A stretch of DNA of 40,804 bases from CAYVAP01 sp964343195 (GTDB lineage Bacteria; Bacteroidota; Bacteroidia; J057): assembly GCA_964343195.1 (NCBI GenBank), contig CAYFIR010000055.1, forward strand, positions 1 through 40,804, given 5' to 3'. Of this stretch, positions 16,238 through 24,710 are shown one piece after another. Under the pieces are notes generated by a model. That model did no database searches. It saw nothing but the letters and a program-made list of their open reading frames with translations, and had not been told where the DNA came from. Within the stretch, counting starts at the first letter, position 1. Every line of letters starts with the position of its first letter. The position numbers and the translations under genes were made by a program.

Positions 16238-18355
16238 ATGAACAAACGTACCCTTCGCCCAGGTGGCATTCTGCTTCTAATTTCCCTGTTTCTGGCGGCC
16301 TGCCACCTGGGGAGTGAAGTTCCTTCCTGGAAAACCGATTTACTGGCTCCCATTGCCAAAGGCCACCTCACCATAGGCGATGCACTGGGCGATTCGCTCT
16401 TCGAAACCAATGGAGACAATGTCCTGCAACTGGTTTATCGCGATACACTGGGCATCAGCTTTCTGGAACAGGGGCTCGTATTGCCTGACACGGGCCTGAG
16501 GCTCAGCGTTACATTGGATACCCTGTCTCTGGACAGCGATACCATCTCAGAGCGGCGTGACCTGCGTTCGGTAGCGACAGAGCTTGCCAACAGCACTGAT
16601 CCTGCTACTCAGCTTCTGGGAATTTTGCTGCTCAGCTCAGACGGCGACACCCTGACCAATGTGCCGCCAATCGATGATTTTGGGCTGGGCGTGATTCCGG
16701 TGGATGCCTCCGAGTTTTTCAACTATGCCGAATTGAAATCCGGCACCCTGACCATTGAAATTGTCAATGAATTTCCCGTCGGAATTGACAGCCTCATCTT
16801 CGAGGTACGCAACGTCAACCTGCCAGGGCCTCCGCTGCTGCGCGATACGTTTGTAAACATTGCTCCCTACACCTACCGGACCGAGTCCTATGATCTCGCT
16901 GGCAAGACGGTCGAGAGCAGTCTGGAGGCAGAGTTGACCAAGGCCACCCTGGATTCCGCAGAAGTACTTCCCGTCAATCTCGACGATTATGTCGAACTGC
17001 GGCTAATTGCCGAGGGGCTACAGGCCAGCTATGCCGAGGCGGTGTTCCCGGACCAGGATCTGGTAGATACGCTTAGAAAGACGACTTATGAATTTGGTGG
17101 AGACCTGAATGGGGTACAGATCACGCGGGTAAAAATCCGCAGTGGACGCATCGAAGCCCGGGCCAGCAGCACGGTACAGGATTCCATTCAGTTCGCATAT
17201 CTGCTGGAAAGTGCCTTTGATGGGCAGGGGGATACCCCATTGGTTACCCTGACCCTGCCGCCAGCGACGCCTGGGACTCCGAGCGAGCGAACGGAAATAT
17301 TTGACCTCAATGGCTTCACCATTGACCTCAGCGACGATGGAACCAGCTGGAACACCCTCCAGGAGCGTATCAGGGTATCCCTCCGAAGCTCGGGGAATAT
17401 CGTCACCCTGAGCGATGAGGACAGCGTGGAAGTTTTCTTTGGGTTGCTGGACCTGGAGCCTACCTACGTAGAGGGTTATCTGGGTGAGCAACGAATTGAG
17501 TTGGCTGGTACCGAGGCAATTGACCTGTTTGATAAAATCAATCTGGACCGTATTCGACTTACAGAGGCCGAAGCCTCCATTGTGCTCAACAACTCTGTGG
17601 GGATCCCGGCAGAAGTCGAACTGAAGGAGTTAACTGCCAGTAGTTCCCGGACGGGTGAGGAGGTTTCGCTGGTGAGCAGCGATCTGGTGGTAGGAGAGGT
17701 AGAGCTGGACAATCCTGTGCTGCCTGACACCTTCGGTCAGGCCATTACTGCCTTGCCCTTTACCCCTGATAACAGCAATCTGAACCGCTGGTTGAGTGTT
17801 TTGCCCAATGAAGTTCGATATGACCTCACGGTAGTTACGAACCCTGATGGATTCCTTGGGCTGCGCGATAATTTTGCTACTGATAGTAGTAAGGTGGAGG
17901 CCTATCTGGACTTTGTCCTGCCCCTGAGCGGGGTCGTGGACAGGCTCATCTTGCGCGATACGCTTGAGGTCAATTGGGAATCGTTGGATTTACCGGAGCA
18001 GGTCAGTGAAGGAACTCTGTATCTACTGCTCGATAACCAGTTCCCCATCGAGGCAAAACTCAATGCCCGGTTGGTCGATGAGGCTTATGGGCCCGTTGCA
18101 ATACTGGCGGAGGAATTTGTCCTGGCCGCTGGTCTTACAGGCAGCAACGGGCAGATAGAGGAGCCAACGCGATCCGTCCTGGAAAAATCTCTGTCAAGGG
18201 AGCAGGCTCAGTCCTGGCCCACCGAGAGCCGTTACCTGATCCTTGAAGCGGTGGTGAATACTGCTCCACAAGGTGCTCCAATTCGTATTTTCGCCGACTA
18301 TGGCATTGAAGCCGCCCTGACCGTGCAGTTTGATGTTGAGTTGGCAGGGGACTGA
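16238..18355 (+). CDS. Large beta-rich lipoprotein of unknown function
   Basis: The frame opens at 16196, but the ATG at 16238 gives a 705-residue protein with a clear lipoprotein signal (MNKRTLRPGG, a hydrophobic run, lipobox LAAC). The mature start, HLGSEVPSWKTDLLAPI, is a pattern seen in Bacteroidota surface lipoproteins. The rest is rich in beta-strand patterns, Asp, Leu and Thr, without catalytic motifs I recognise. It begins 48 bp after the membrane-protein gene and is followed 99 bp later by a DUF5723-type outer-membrane protein. A partnership at the outer membrane is a reasonable guess. Confidence 0.7.
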   Translation: MNKRTLRPGGILLLISLFLAACHLGSEVPSWKTDLLAPIAKGHLTIGDALGDSLFETNGDNVLQLVYRDTLGISFLEQGLVLPDTGLRLSVTLDTLSLDSDTISERRDLRSVATELANSTDPATQLLGILLLSSDGDTLTNVPPIDDFGLGVIPVDASEFFNYAELKSGTLTIEIVNEFPVGIDSLIFEVRNVNLPGPPLLRDTFVNIAPYTYRTESYDLAGKTVESSLEAELTKATLDSAEVLPVNLDDYVELRLIAEGLQASYAEAVFPDQDLVDTLRKTTYEFGGDLNGVQITRVKIRSGRIEARASSTVQDSIQFAYLLESAFDGQGDTPLVTLTLPPATPGTPSERTEIFDLNGFTIDLSDDGTSWNTLQERIRVSLRSSGNIVTLSDEDSVEVFFGLLDLEPTYVEGYLGEQRIELAGTEAIDLFDKINLDRIRLTEAEASIVLNNSVGIPAEVELKELTASSSRTGEEVSLVSSDLVVGEVELDNPVLPDTFGQAITALPFTPDNSNLNRWLSVLPNEVRYDLTVVTNPDGFLGLRDNFATDSSKVEAYLDFVLPLSGVVDRLILRDTLEVNWESLDLPEQVSEGTLYLLLDNQFPIEAKLNARLVDEAYGPVAILAEEFVLAAGLTGSNGQIEEPTRSVLEKSLSREQAQSWPTESRYLILEAVVNTAPQGAPIRIFADYGIEAALTVQFDVELAGD

Positions 18356-18375
18356 GTCGAAATCTGGGGTTCGTT

Positions 18376-18450
18376 GATTTGTAATTCGTAATTCGTAATT
18401 CCTCATATTACCTCCATACCTCCATACCTCCATACTCCCATACCTATTCC
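18376..18450. repeat. Short tandem repeats in an intergenic spacer, also found at 23.36 kb
   Basis: GTAATTC occurs three times in tandem, then CCTCCATA three times (18411-18434) with a decayed fourth copy. The 17-mer GATTTGTAATTCGTAAT at 18376-18392 recurs exactly at 23362-23378, in the batB-batC spacer, where a CCTCCATATCCTCATA stretch also follows 120 bp later. The shared order of words suggests a dispersed non-coding element placed just upstream of genes. Confidence 0.6.
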
Positions 18451-18454
18451 CACT

Positions 18455-19732
18455 ATGCTTCTTCGCTTCTGGCAATCTGTAGTTTTTACCTCCATCCTGA
18501 TTTGCGGGTCCCTTTTCGCCCAATCGAGCCTCTCGCTGAGCTTTTTACCCCAACAAAATCAGGCACAGTGGATTCAGCCTGCCTATCAGGGGTTGGATAG
18601 TACCCAAACCTGGAGCGTGGGGGGGGGCATCAGCTTTGACCTGCGGAATAACGCTCTACCCATTGGGACGCTCAATAACCTGGGGGCTACGCTATCGGAA
18701 GAGCGGAAAGATGAGTTGTTAAGCCAGCTTCCATCAGATATCCTTCTGGGGCAAAGCCTGGCCTATGGAGGCGCCGTCAATCGCCGATTGGGAAAATGGA
18801 CCGTTGGGGTTGGTTATCAGCAGCGGTTGCTAACGTCAGGTAAGGTGGTAGGCGCGGAACTGCCGGGGTTGGTTTTGAAAGGGAACGTAGCTTTTGAGGA
18901 TCAGACAGTTATGGGCGAAGGAGGGTTCCAACTCGCCAACTGGGATGAGTATGCGCTCTCTGGAGGGTATCAGCATGGCAACTGGCAACTGGGGTTGCGG
19001 CTGAAGGTCTTGCGAGGCATTCAGTTTCAGGACTATCAGGTCAACAGCATAAGCCTGTACACCGCTCCCTTTGGAGAATACCTTGATTTGGCGGGAGATT
19101 ATGAATTTTTTCAGACACAAAGTGGTACGACTGCTGGTTGGGGTGTTGGGCTGGATTTTGGGGCTGTTTATCAACCCGCACCCGAATGGTCAGTTCAATT
19201 GGCGATGACCGACCTGGGGCGGATCAACTGGAATGGGGCCATGCGTAGTGCGCAGTTTGATTTTCGCTATGAAGGAATCGACCTGGGCAATGTCCTGAAC
19301 CTGAATCCCGATTCGTTTTCCATTGCCCCACCCATCGACAGCCTTCAGGGAGAAGTTTGGCCCGATTCGGTTCCGGGACAGCAGGTGATGAATCTACCTG
19401 TGCGGGGGCATATTGGGGTATCCTGGCAACTTCATTCCCAACATCAGGTGCAGCTTGCGGTGGCGGCAGGCCCCACTTCGCTGTATCCCTCCAATCTGCT
19501 TGTATACGTCGGGTATCGTTATGATCCCCTCACGTGGCTTAGTGCGGGAGTGAACGGCACCTGGGGAACGATCGATACCTACGGGGCAGGAGCCTGGGTA
19601 CAGGCTTTGGTTCCAGTCGCATCAGGGTACCGATTGGCAATATTTGCCGCTGCTGATCAGGCATTTGGCTTATTGGCTCCTGGTCAGGGGATGGGGCTGT
19701 CAGCTCAGGGAGGAATTACCCTAGGGTTTTAG
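18455..19732 (+). CDS. DUF5723-like outer-membrane beta-barrel protein
   Basis: The 425-residue protein begins with a signal peptide ending at LFAQ (MLLRFWQSVVFTSILICGSLFAQ). The mature part alternates amphipathic strands with Gly and aromatic residues: WSVGGGISFDL, WTVGVGYQQRL, GWGVGLDFGAVYQPAPEWSVQLAMTDLG. It ends in ...GITLGF with a terminal Phe, a hallmark of outer-membrane barrels. NPDSFSIAPPIDSL fits the DUF5723 layout. Function is unknown. It follows the large lipoprotein with a 99-bp repeat-bearing spacer, so co-expression is possible. No terminator with a T run is visible after it. Confidence 0.72.
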   Translation: MLLRFWQSVVFTSILICGSLFAQSSLSLSFLPQQNQAQWIQPAYQGLDSTQTWSVGGGISFDLRNNALPIGTLNNLGATLSEERKDELLSQLPSDILLGQSLAYGGAVNRRLGKWTVGVGYQQRLLTSGKVVGAELPGLVLKGNVAFEDQTVMGEGGFQLANWDEYALSGGYQHGNWQLGLRLKVLRGIQFQDYQVNSISLYTAPFGEYLDLAGDYEFFQTQSGTTAGWGVGLDFGAVYQPAPEWSVQLAMTDLGRINWNGAMRSAQFDFRYEGIDLGNVLNLNPDSFSIAPPIDSLQGEVWPDSVPGQQVMNLPVRGHIGVSWQLHSQHQVQLAVAAGPTSLYPSNLLVYVGYRYDPLTWLSAGVNGTWGTIDTYGAGAWVQALVPVASGYRLAIFAAADQAFGLLAPGQGMGLSAQGGITLGF

Positions 19733-19817
19733 GAATACCGTAAATGGAATAATTCGTAGCTCCTAAGCTGTACTTTATCCAAAATGGCACTGATTTCCAA
19801 GCGCTATGGCATGTCAG

Positions 19818-19867
19818 AAGTCAGAGACTGGAAGACGGTGGGTGTCGGCTCAGAGAGCCTCACCAGC
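19818..19867. repeat. Dispersed 50-nt repeat, copy 1
   Basis: The 50 nt are about 80% identical, without gaps, to 30946-30995. Both begin AAGTCAGAGACT and end GCCTCACCAGC. Both copies lie in intergenic regions beside GCGTCTCnGACGCCCG, though the order of the two words differs between sites. Confidence 0.65.
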
Positions 19868-20010
19868 ACCATCCTTTGGATGGTTCAATAGCTATGTACT
19901 GCTATAGCAGTACCGCTCGTGAGCCCTGTGCTGAGCTTGCCGAAGCATCTCTGAAGCGAAACGCACCTTCAAAGCGTCTCCGACGCCCGCTAATAGCTGA
20001 TCTGTGCTCA

Positions 20011-20053
20011 GAATTAATCAACATCAGCCTGAAACCCTGAGGTTGATTAATTC
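20011..20053. repeat. Strong 12+4 bp hairpin upstream of the Bat operon
   Basis: GAATTAATCAAC (20011-20022) and GTTGATTAATTC (20042-20053) are perfect inverted arms. After one unpaired base on each side, TCAG (20024-20027) and CTGA (20037-20040) extend the stem. No T run follows on either strand, so this is not an ordinary intrinsic terminator. Confidence 0.7.
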
Positions 20054-20198
20054 TAAAATATGGTTTCCAGACCCTGTGTGGGGATTTTCCTCATTAAAAA
20101 AATACATAAAGTCCAGCTAAGCAGAGGTTCTCGGTTTACCCTCAATTCCCAAACAGAGTTTAACTTTTCATTAACAACATGTCAGGGAGTCTCACTGG

Positions 20199-20206
20199 TA
20201 TATTTG
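20199..20206 (+). promoter_or_regulatory. Bacteroidota -7 box at the head of the Bat operon
   Basis: TATATTTG matches TAnnTTTG exactly and lies 35 bp before the ATG of the first Bat-operon gene. A clear TTTG -33 box is not seen at the expected distance. Confidence 0.6.
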
Positions 20207-20241
20207 TATAGGATATACTTAAAGAATAGGCAGACGCTTCT

Positions 20242-21225
20242 ATGTCAAAAACCTGGCTGTGTTTTGTACTTCTGAGTGGTTGGTGGTCCTGGACCATACA
20301 AGCGCAGGAAATCAATGCTTATGCACGACTGGATACCCAGCAGGCTCGAATCGGTGAGCCAATTGGATACATCCTGGAAGTGGACCGGGATGCCGGGTTG
20401 ACCGTGAACTGGCCGGAGTGGGCAAGTAAACTGGGGGACCTGGATATCGTTGAGGTCCTTCCCATTGATACCATTAGCCGAGGAGATCAACTTCTGGAGC
20501 GCCAAAAGCTGGTTTTAATGGCTTTTGATAGCGGCACCTATCGCATTCCTCCTCAGGAGATCAGCTACCTCACTCCTGGCCGTGGGGATGTCCGACGGGT
20601 AACTACCGGGGGATTTCAGGTGAAGGTGGAAACCATTCCCATTGACGCTGAAGCCAAATTCAAGGACATAAAAGGGGTCCAGGAAGAACCCATTACCTTA
20701 AAAGAAATCCTAATCAAGGCAGGACTGGCCTTAGGGATTCTGGGGCTGTTGGCAGGAATCATCTGGGTGGTATATCGCCTGTTCAAAAAGAAGCCTGTCG
20801 TGCCTGCCGCCCGTCCCAAGCCTCCGGTACCAGAAGACGAAACCGCCATGCGGAGATTGGCCCAGCTTGAGAGTCAAAAACTCTGGCAGGGTGGACAGGT
20901 GAAGGAGTACTACGTCGAACTGACTACCATTCTGCGAGAATACCTGGAAGTACGGTATAAGGTCCCTGCCATGGAGTCGGTTACCTTTCAGATTCTTAGG
21001 GATTTACAGGGGAAGGGAGTGCCTGACAAACAGCAGAAAGACCTGGAACAACTGCTCCCCATGGCTGACCTGGCCAAATTTGCCAAGTCTCAGCCCGAGG
21101 CAAAGGAAAATTTGCACTCCATGGAATTAGCCCGTGAATTCATCAAGGCTACCCGTAGGGTGGCTGAAACACCAACTGCTACCAATCCAATTCCGGAAGA
21201 AACAGAAGCAATTTCCAACTCATGA
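20242..21225 (+). CDS. Bat-operon membrane protein (DUF4381/BatD-like)
   Basis: The 327-residue protein has a signal peptide ending at IQAQ, an extracytoplasmic beta-rich domain (RIGEPIGYILEVDRD, PPQEISYLTPG), one transmembrane segment at about 160-180 (AGLALGILGLLAGIIWVVYRL) and a cytoplasmic helical domain. That domain contains EYYVELTTILREYLEVRYKVPAMESVT and resembles the C-terminal part of BatD and of DUF4381 proteins found in MoxR-linked VWA operons. It would help assemble or anchor the VWA proteins. Its stop overlaps the batA start by 4 bp. No moxR or DUF58 gene, often found ahead of it, is present here; a promoter box and structured spacer precede it instead. Confidence 0.8.
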   Translation: MSKTWLCFVLLSGWWSWTIQAQEINAYARLDTQQARIGEPIGYILEVDRDAGLTVNWPEWASKLGDLDIVEVLPIDTISRGDQLLERQKLVLMAFDSGTYRIPPQEISYLTPGRGDVRRVTTGGFQVKVETIPIDAEAKFKDIKGVQEEPITLKEILIKAGLALGILGLLAGIIWVVYRLFKKKPVVPAARPKPPVPEDETAMRRLAQLESQKLWQGGQVKEYYVELTTILREYLEVRYKVPAMESVTFQILRDLQGKGVPDKQQKDLEQLLPMADLAKFAKSQPEAKENLHSMELAREFIKATRRVAETPTATNPIPEETEAISNS

Positions 21226-22232
21226 TGACATTCCTGAAAACATTGGAATTTGCCAATCCCTGGTTGCTGATCCTGCTGGCAATTCCCGTTTTGATGATCG
21301 GATGGGACTTCTGGCAATACAGACGGCTTTATCCGACCCTTACGCTTCCTATCCTGAAAGGAGTTGAGGATCACAGCCGGCCTGTACGTGGCTATATCAA
21401 GCGTTATCTCTTTGTCCTGCGTGTCCTGGCGTTAGCATTTCTGATTGTGGCCCTGGCTCGTCCGCAGCGATCCATGCAGGAGGAAAATGTGGATACAGAA
21501 GGCATTGACATCGTCCTGGCCATGGACATTTCCCAGTCAATGGAGGCCATGGACTTTCGCCCCAATCGCCTGGAGTCTGCCAAGGAACGCGCCATGGAAT
21601 TCGTTACCGGGCGGGAGAATGACCGCATCGGACTGGTGATTTTTGCAGGACAAAGCTTTACCCAAAGCCCGCTGACCACCGACAAAGGAGTGATCCAGCA
21701 ACTGATCGCAGAGCTGGATTTCAGCATGTTGCGTGAGCCCGGCACCGCCATCGGCATGGGACTGGCTACCTCGGTGATTCGACTGAAGGACTCAGACGCT
21801 CAGTCCAAGGTCGTCATCCTGCTGACCGACGGAGACAACAACTCCGGCTTTGTTGATCCCTTGACGGCCACGGAGGCAGCTGTTCAGAATGGCGTCAGGG
21901 TGTACACCATCGGAGTTGGCAAAAATGGCGAAGCACCCTTCCGGATGGCCAGTCGCCTGGGAGGCTACCGAACCGTGTACCAGGCCGTGCGGCTGGATGA
22001 AGACCTGCTCCGCAACATCGCCGAGAAGACCGGAGGAAAGTACTTCAACGTCCGTAGCAACGCGGCTTTGGAAGAAGTTTATCAGGAAATAGACCAACTG
22101 GAAAAAACGCGGATAGAGGTCACCCGCATCACCCGTAAAACAGAGGAGTTTCACTGGTTTCTGATCATTGGAGGCATGCTCCTGCTGATCGAATGGATTT
22201 TGAGATACGCTGTGGTGCGGAGCATTCCATAA
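21222..22232 (+). CDS. batA: BatA, VWA-domain membrane protein
   Basis: The 336-residue protein has two N-terminal membrane segments (FANPWLLILLAIPVLMIGW and YLFVLRVLALAFLIVALARP), a von Willebrand A domain with an intact MIDAS (D102, S104 and S106 in MDISQSM, a PLTTD segment, LLTDGDNNSG) and a C-terminal membrane segment. This is the classic BatA/BatB layout. The VWA domain faces the periplasm and presumably binds a partner through a divalent metal. Bat genes are linked to aerotolerance and envelope stress in Bacteroides and spirochaetes, though the molecular role is unsettled. It overlaps the upstream gene by 4 bp. A 74-bp spacer containing GAACATTGATCAG words precedes batB. Confidence 0.93.
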   Translation: MMTFLKTLEFANPWLLILLAIPVLMIGWDFWQYRRLYPTLTLPILKGVEDHSRPVRGYIKRYLFVLRVLALAFLIVALARPQRSMQEENVDTEGIDIVLAMDISQSMEAMDFRPNRLESAKERAMEFVTGRENDRIGLVIFAGQSFTQSPLTTDKGVIQQLIAELDFSMLREPGTAIGMGLATSVIRLKDSDAQSKVVILLTDGDNNSGFVDPLTATEAAVQNGVRVYTIGVGKNGEAPFRMASRLGGYRTVYQAVRLDEDLLRNIAEKTGGKYFNVRSNAALEEVYQEIDQLEKTRIEVTRITRKTEEFHWFLIIGGMLLLIEWILRYAVVRSIP

Positions 22233-22306
22233 CATGTTTCAGAGAACATTGATCAGCATTAAATGAGCACTGACCAATGATCCCTGTTCAATGAACAACG
22301 AATAAT

Positions 22307-23335
22307 ATGCTGAGATTCCAACATCCTGAAGCCTTCTACCTATTCCTGGTGCTGATCCCATTGGGAGGGCTTTTTGCATGGTTTCTTTGGGGAAGAAAGC
22401 AGGCCATAAGTCGGCTGGGGGAGGGGAGCCTGATCGCCCGTTTGATGCCCGATAAGCCCAGGAGCAAGCATACGCTCAAGTTTGTCCTGCTGGCATTTGG
22501 CTGGAGCTTTCTGGTGCTGGCGCTTGCAAATCCTCAAATGGGCCGTAAAACCGAAACCGTGACCCGAGAGGGCGTTGACCTGTTCGTAGCGGTGGACATT
22601 TCCCGGTCCATGCTGGCAGAAGATGTGCCCCCGAGTCGTCTGGACCGCACCAAGCTGTTTCTCAACCAGTTGGTCGATCGGCTTGGCGGCGATAGGGTAG
22701 GAGTGATCGTTTTTGCGGGGTATCCCTATTTGCAGGTACCTATTACAACAGACTACGCTTCTGTCAAGTCCATTACCCGAATCATCAACACCGATCTGGC
22801 AGGAACCCAGGGAACCGATATTGGAGCGGCGATAGAGATGGCCCGTGAATCCTTTGATCGGGCAAAATCCGAGCACAAAGTGCTGCTGCTGATCAGCGAT
22901 GGCGAAGACCATCAACAGGAGGCACTTGACGCCGCGCGCGAAGCGGCTGAGAATGGTATGACGATCTACACAGTGGGGGTTGGCTCTTCCAAAGGCAGCC
23001 CTATTCCTGATATTCAGAACGGACGGGACATGGGCTTCAAAAAGGATGAAAGTGGCAGCATCATTCTTTCAAAGCTCAATGAGGAAATGTTAAAGGATGT
23101 GGCAAAAGCAGGCAACGGTACCTATTTCCGCCTCTCTGCAGGAGGCAATCCGGTCGATGCCCTGCGCAGTGAACTGGCCGCTTTGGAAAAGAAACAATAC
23201 GAATCGGAGCAGTTCACGGACTTTGAAGACCAGTACCAGTGGCTGCTATTTATCGGACTGGTGCTGCTGCTAATTGAGTACCTGATCAGCGAGCGGAGAG
23301 TGCGTCTGCTCTCACGCATCGATTATCTGAATTAA
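22307..23335 (+). CDS. batB: BatB, VWA-domain membrane protein
   Basis: This is a paralogue of BatA, 342 residues, with the same topology: two N-terminal hydrophobic segments, VWA domain, and a C-terminal segment (WLLFIGLVLLLIEYLI). The MIDAS is intact (D97, S99, S101 in AVDISRSM; LLISDGEDH). The order batA-batB-batC fits the Bacteroidota pattern. The spacer to batC (23336-23569) is 234 bp, the longest within the operon. It carries the 17-mer shared with 18376 and AT-rich low-complexity sequence, so batC may have its own start site. No TAnnTTTG box was found there. Confidence 0.93.
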   Translation: MLRFQHPEAFYLFLVLIPLGGLFAWFLWGRKQAISRLGEGSLIARLMPDKPRSKHTLKFVLLAFGWSFLVLALANPQMGRKTETVTREGVDLFVAVDISRSMLAEDVPPSRLDRTKLFLNQLVDRLGGDRVGVIVFAGYPYLQVPITTDYASVKSITRIINTDLAGTQGTDIGAAIEMARESFDRAKSEHKVLLLISDGEDHQQEALDAAREAAENGMTIYTVGVGSSKGSPIPDIQNGRDMGFKKDESGSIILSKLNEEMLKDVAKAGNGTYFRLSAGGNPVDALRSELAALEKKQYESEQFTDFEDQYQWLLFIGLVLLLIEYLISERRVRLLSRIDYLN

Positions 23336-23569
23336 GGGGGGGAGAAGAATTCGTGATTGGCGATTTGTAATTCGTAATGCAAGGGGTTGGTAGTCAGGTA
23401 GAAGTGAGTAGGGATCCAAAAATAACTACAAATGAAAGGTATGAAGGGATAAAGTTATGTAGGTCATAAGCAGCAACTTGCCTCCATATCCTCATATACT
23501 TCATACCTATTTAAGTCTGTCCAACTGCTGAGGTAATTTTTTAAAAATCAGCAACTCAAGAACTCCACT

Positions 23570-24352
23570 ATGATTCGACTTTTCAGCTTTATCGGAATCA
23601 TCATGATCGGCAGCCTGCTGATGGGGCAGGATCTGATAGACCCGGCCAAAGGGCACATTCGCTCCGGCAACAGCGCGTTTGAAAGTGGGGATTTCATGGC
23701 GTCTGAGCTGTCTTATCGGCGTGCGCTGGAGGTTGAGGCCGACAATGCCAAAGGGGCTTTTAACCTGGGGGATGCCCTGTACCGACAAAATCGGTTTGAT
23801 GACGCCGCGGCCCAGTTTCAGCGAGCCGCGGACCTAACGGCTGATGCAAATGTCCAGGCCCAGGCTTACCATAACCTTGGGAATGCCCACATGTCACAGG
23901 CACTTTCGCTGCAACAGACCGATCCGCAAAAGAGCGGGGGCGAATGGCAGCAGGCAGTAGAAGCCTACAAACAGGCACTCAGGCGCAACCCCCAGGATGA
24001 GGAAACGCGCTACAACCTGGCTTATGCTCTGGAGCAAATGCGTCAGCAGCAACAGCAAAATCAGGATCAAAACCAGGACCAGAATCAGGATCAGGAGAAT
24101 CAGGATGATCAGGATCAAAATCAGGATCAGGAGAACCAGGAGAATGAGGAAAATGAAGACCAGGATAAACAGCAGCAGCAGGATGAATCCTCCGAAAACG
24201 AGCAGCAACAAAACGGACAGACGCAGCAGATGAGTCCGGAACAGATCGAACAAATGCTGGAAGCCCTGAGGTATCAGGAGCAGCAGTTGAGAGAAGAGAT
24301 GCAGCGTCAGGCGACGAAGGGTAAAGCCAGAGCAGGGGAAAAAGACTGGTAG
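23570..24352 (+). CDS. batC: BatC, TPR protein with acidic Q/N/D/E-rich region
   Basis: The 260-residue protein has a signal peptide (FIGIIMIGSLLMGQ) and about three TPR repeats in residues 28-160: GNSAFESGDFMASELSYRRAL, GAFNLGDALYRQNRFDDAAAQFQRA, AYHNLGNAHMS. Next come about 60 residues made almost only of Q, N, D and E, then a charged helix EQMLEALRYQEQQLREEMQRQ. This matches BatC, a periplasmic scaffold. The low-complexity part is encoded by a 12-bp tandem repeat. The next gene starts 2 nt after the stop. Confidence 0.88.
   Translation: MIRLFSFIGIIMIGSLLMGQDLIDPAKGHIRSGNSAFESGDFMASELSYRRALEVEADNAKGAFNLGDALYRQNRFDDAAAQFQRAADLTADANVQAQAYHNLGNAHMSQALSLQQTDPQKSGGEWQQAVEAYKQALRRNPQDEETRYNLAYALEQMRQQQQQNQDQNQDQNQDQENQDDQDQNQDQENQENEENEDQDKQQQQDESSENEQQQNGQTQQMSPEQIEQMLEALRYQEQQLREEMQRQATKGKARAGEKDW
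24057..24180 (+). repeat. 12-bp-unit coding minisatellite within batC
   Basis: AATCAGGATCAG and its variants repeat through this stretch, encoding NQDQ/NQDD/NQEN units. The reading frame is kept, so changes in copy number would alter only the length of the acidic linker. Slippage-prone length variation between strains is likely. Confidence 0.75.
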
Positions 24353-24354
24353 CT

Positions 24355-24708
24355 ATGAGTCAGTCCAATCCCATTGAAGAAAAGCTACGCCAATTTGCCC
24401 TGGCAGTAAGAGAATTTGGCAAAAGCCTGCCCATGACTGTCGCCAATGTTGAGGACCTGAAAGAGTTGACCCGTTCCTCAGGAGCAATTGGCGCCAGCTA
24501 CATCGAAGCAACCGGAGCCATTAACCGAAATGACTACCTCATAGGACTGAAAAAGTGCGTGACCGATACCCGAAATACCCATTACTGGCTGAGCCTGGTG
24601 GACAGCCAGGGACAACCAGAAATCGAACGGAAGCGGAAGCGGTTGATGGAACTTGCGGAGGAAATGAGGCGGGTACTAACCCAGTTAATACAGCAATCGA
24701 AACCCTGA
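24355..24708 (+). CDS. Four-helix-bundle protein (S23/TIGR02436 type)
   Basis: The 117-residue protein carries the family signature: RSSGAIGASYIEA, then NRNDYLIGLKKC, then DTRNTHYWLSLV and a C-terminal helix EEMRRVLTQLI. It has no signal peptide and should be cytoplasmic. Related proteins are known from intervening sequences in 23S rRNA genes and as dispersed genes; their function is not established. Here it begins 2 nt after the batC stop and ends 2 nt before the batD start, so it must be part of the Bat transcript. That is an unexpected place for this family. Amino-acid composition is like the neighbours and gives no sign of recent arrival. Confidence 0.88.
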   Translation: MSQSNPIEEKLRQFALAVREFGKSLPMTVANVEDLKELTRSSGAIGASYIEATGAINRNDYLIGLKKCVTDTRNTHYWLSLVDSQGQPEIERKRKRLMELAEEMRRVLTQLIQQSKP

Positions 24709-24710
24709 AT

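Larger units (their letters stand above)
19733..20198. other. Non-coding intergenic region with several hairpins and a dispersed repeat
   Basis: No credible gene is present. A 50-nt dispersed repeat lies at 19818-19867 (see separate entry). It is followed by ACCATCC-TTT-GGATGGT (19868-19884), a perfect 18-bp palindrome GTACTGCTATAGCAGTAC (19896-19913) and a long hairpin at 20011-20053. GCGTCTCCGACGCCCG (19974-19989) recurs with one mismatch at 30921-30936. CTGAGCTTGCCGAAGC near 19931 is a word typical of dispersed bacterial repeats. The block separates the DUF5723-type gene from the Bat operon promoter. Confidence 0.6.

Noticed and set aside
20060..20275. 71-codon frame before the Bat operon
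   Set aside because: It runs through the -7 promoter box and into the DUF4381-like gene in another frame; composition is not coding-like.
23894..24253. Minus-strand frame rich in Leu/Ile that looks like a membrane protein
   Set aside because: It is the antisense reading of the Q/N/D/E-rich minisatellite in batC; hydrophobicity is an artefact of the complement.
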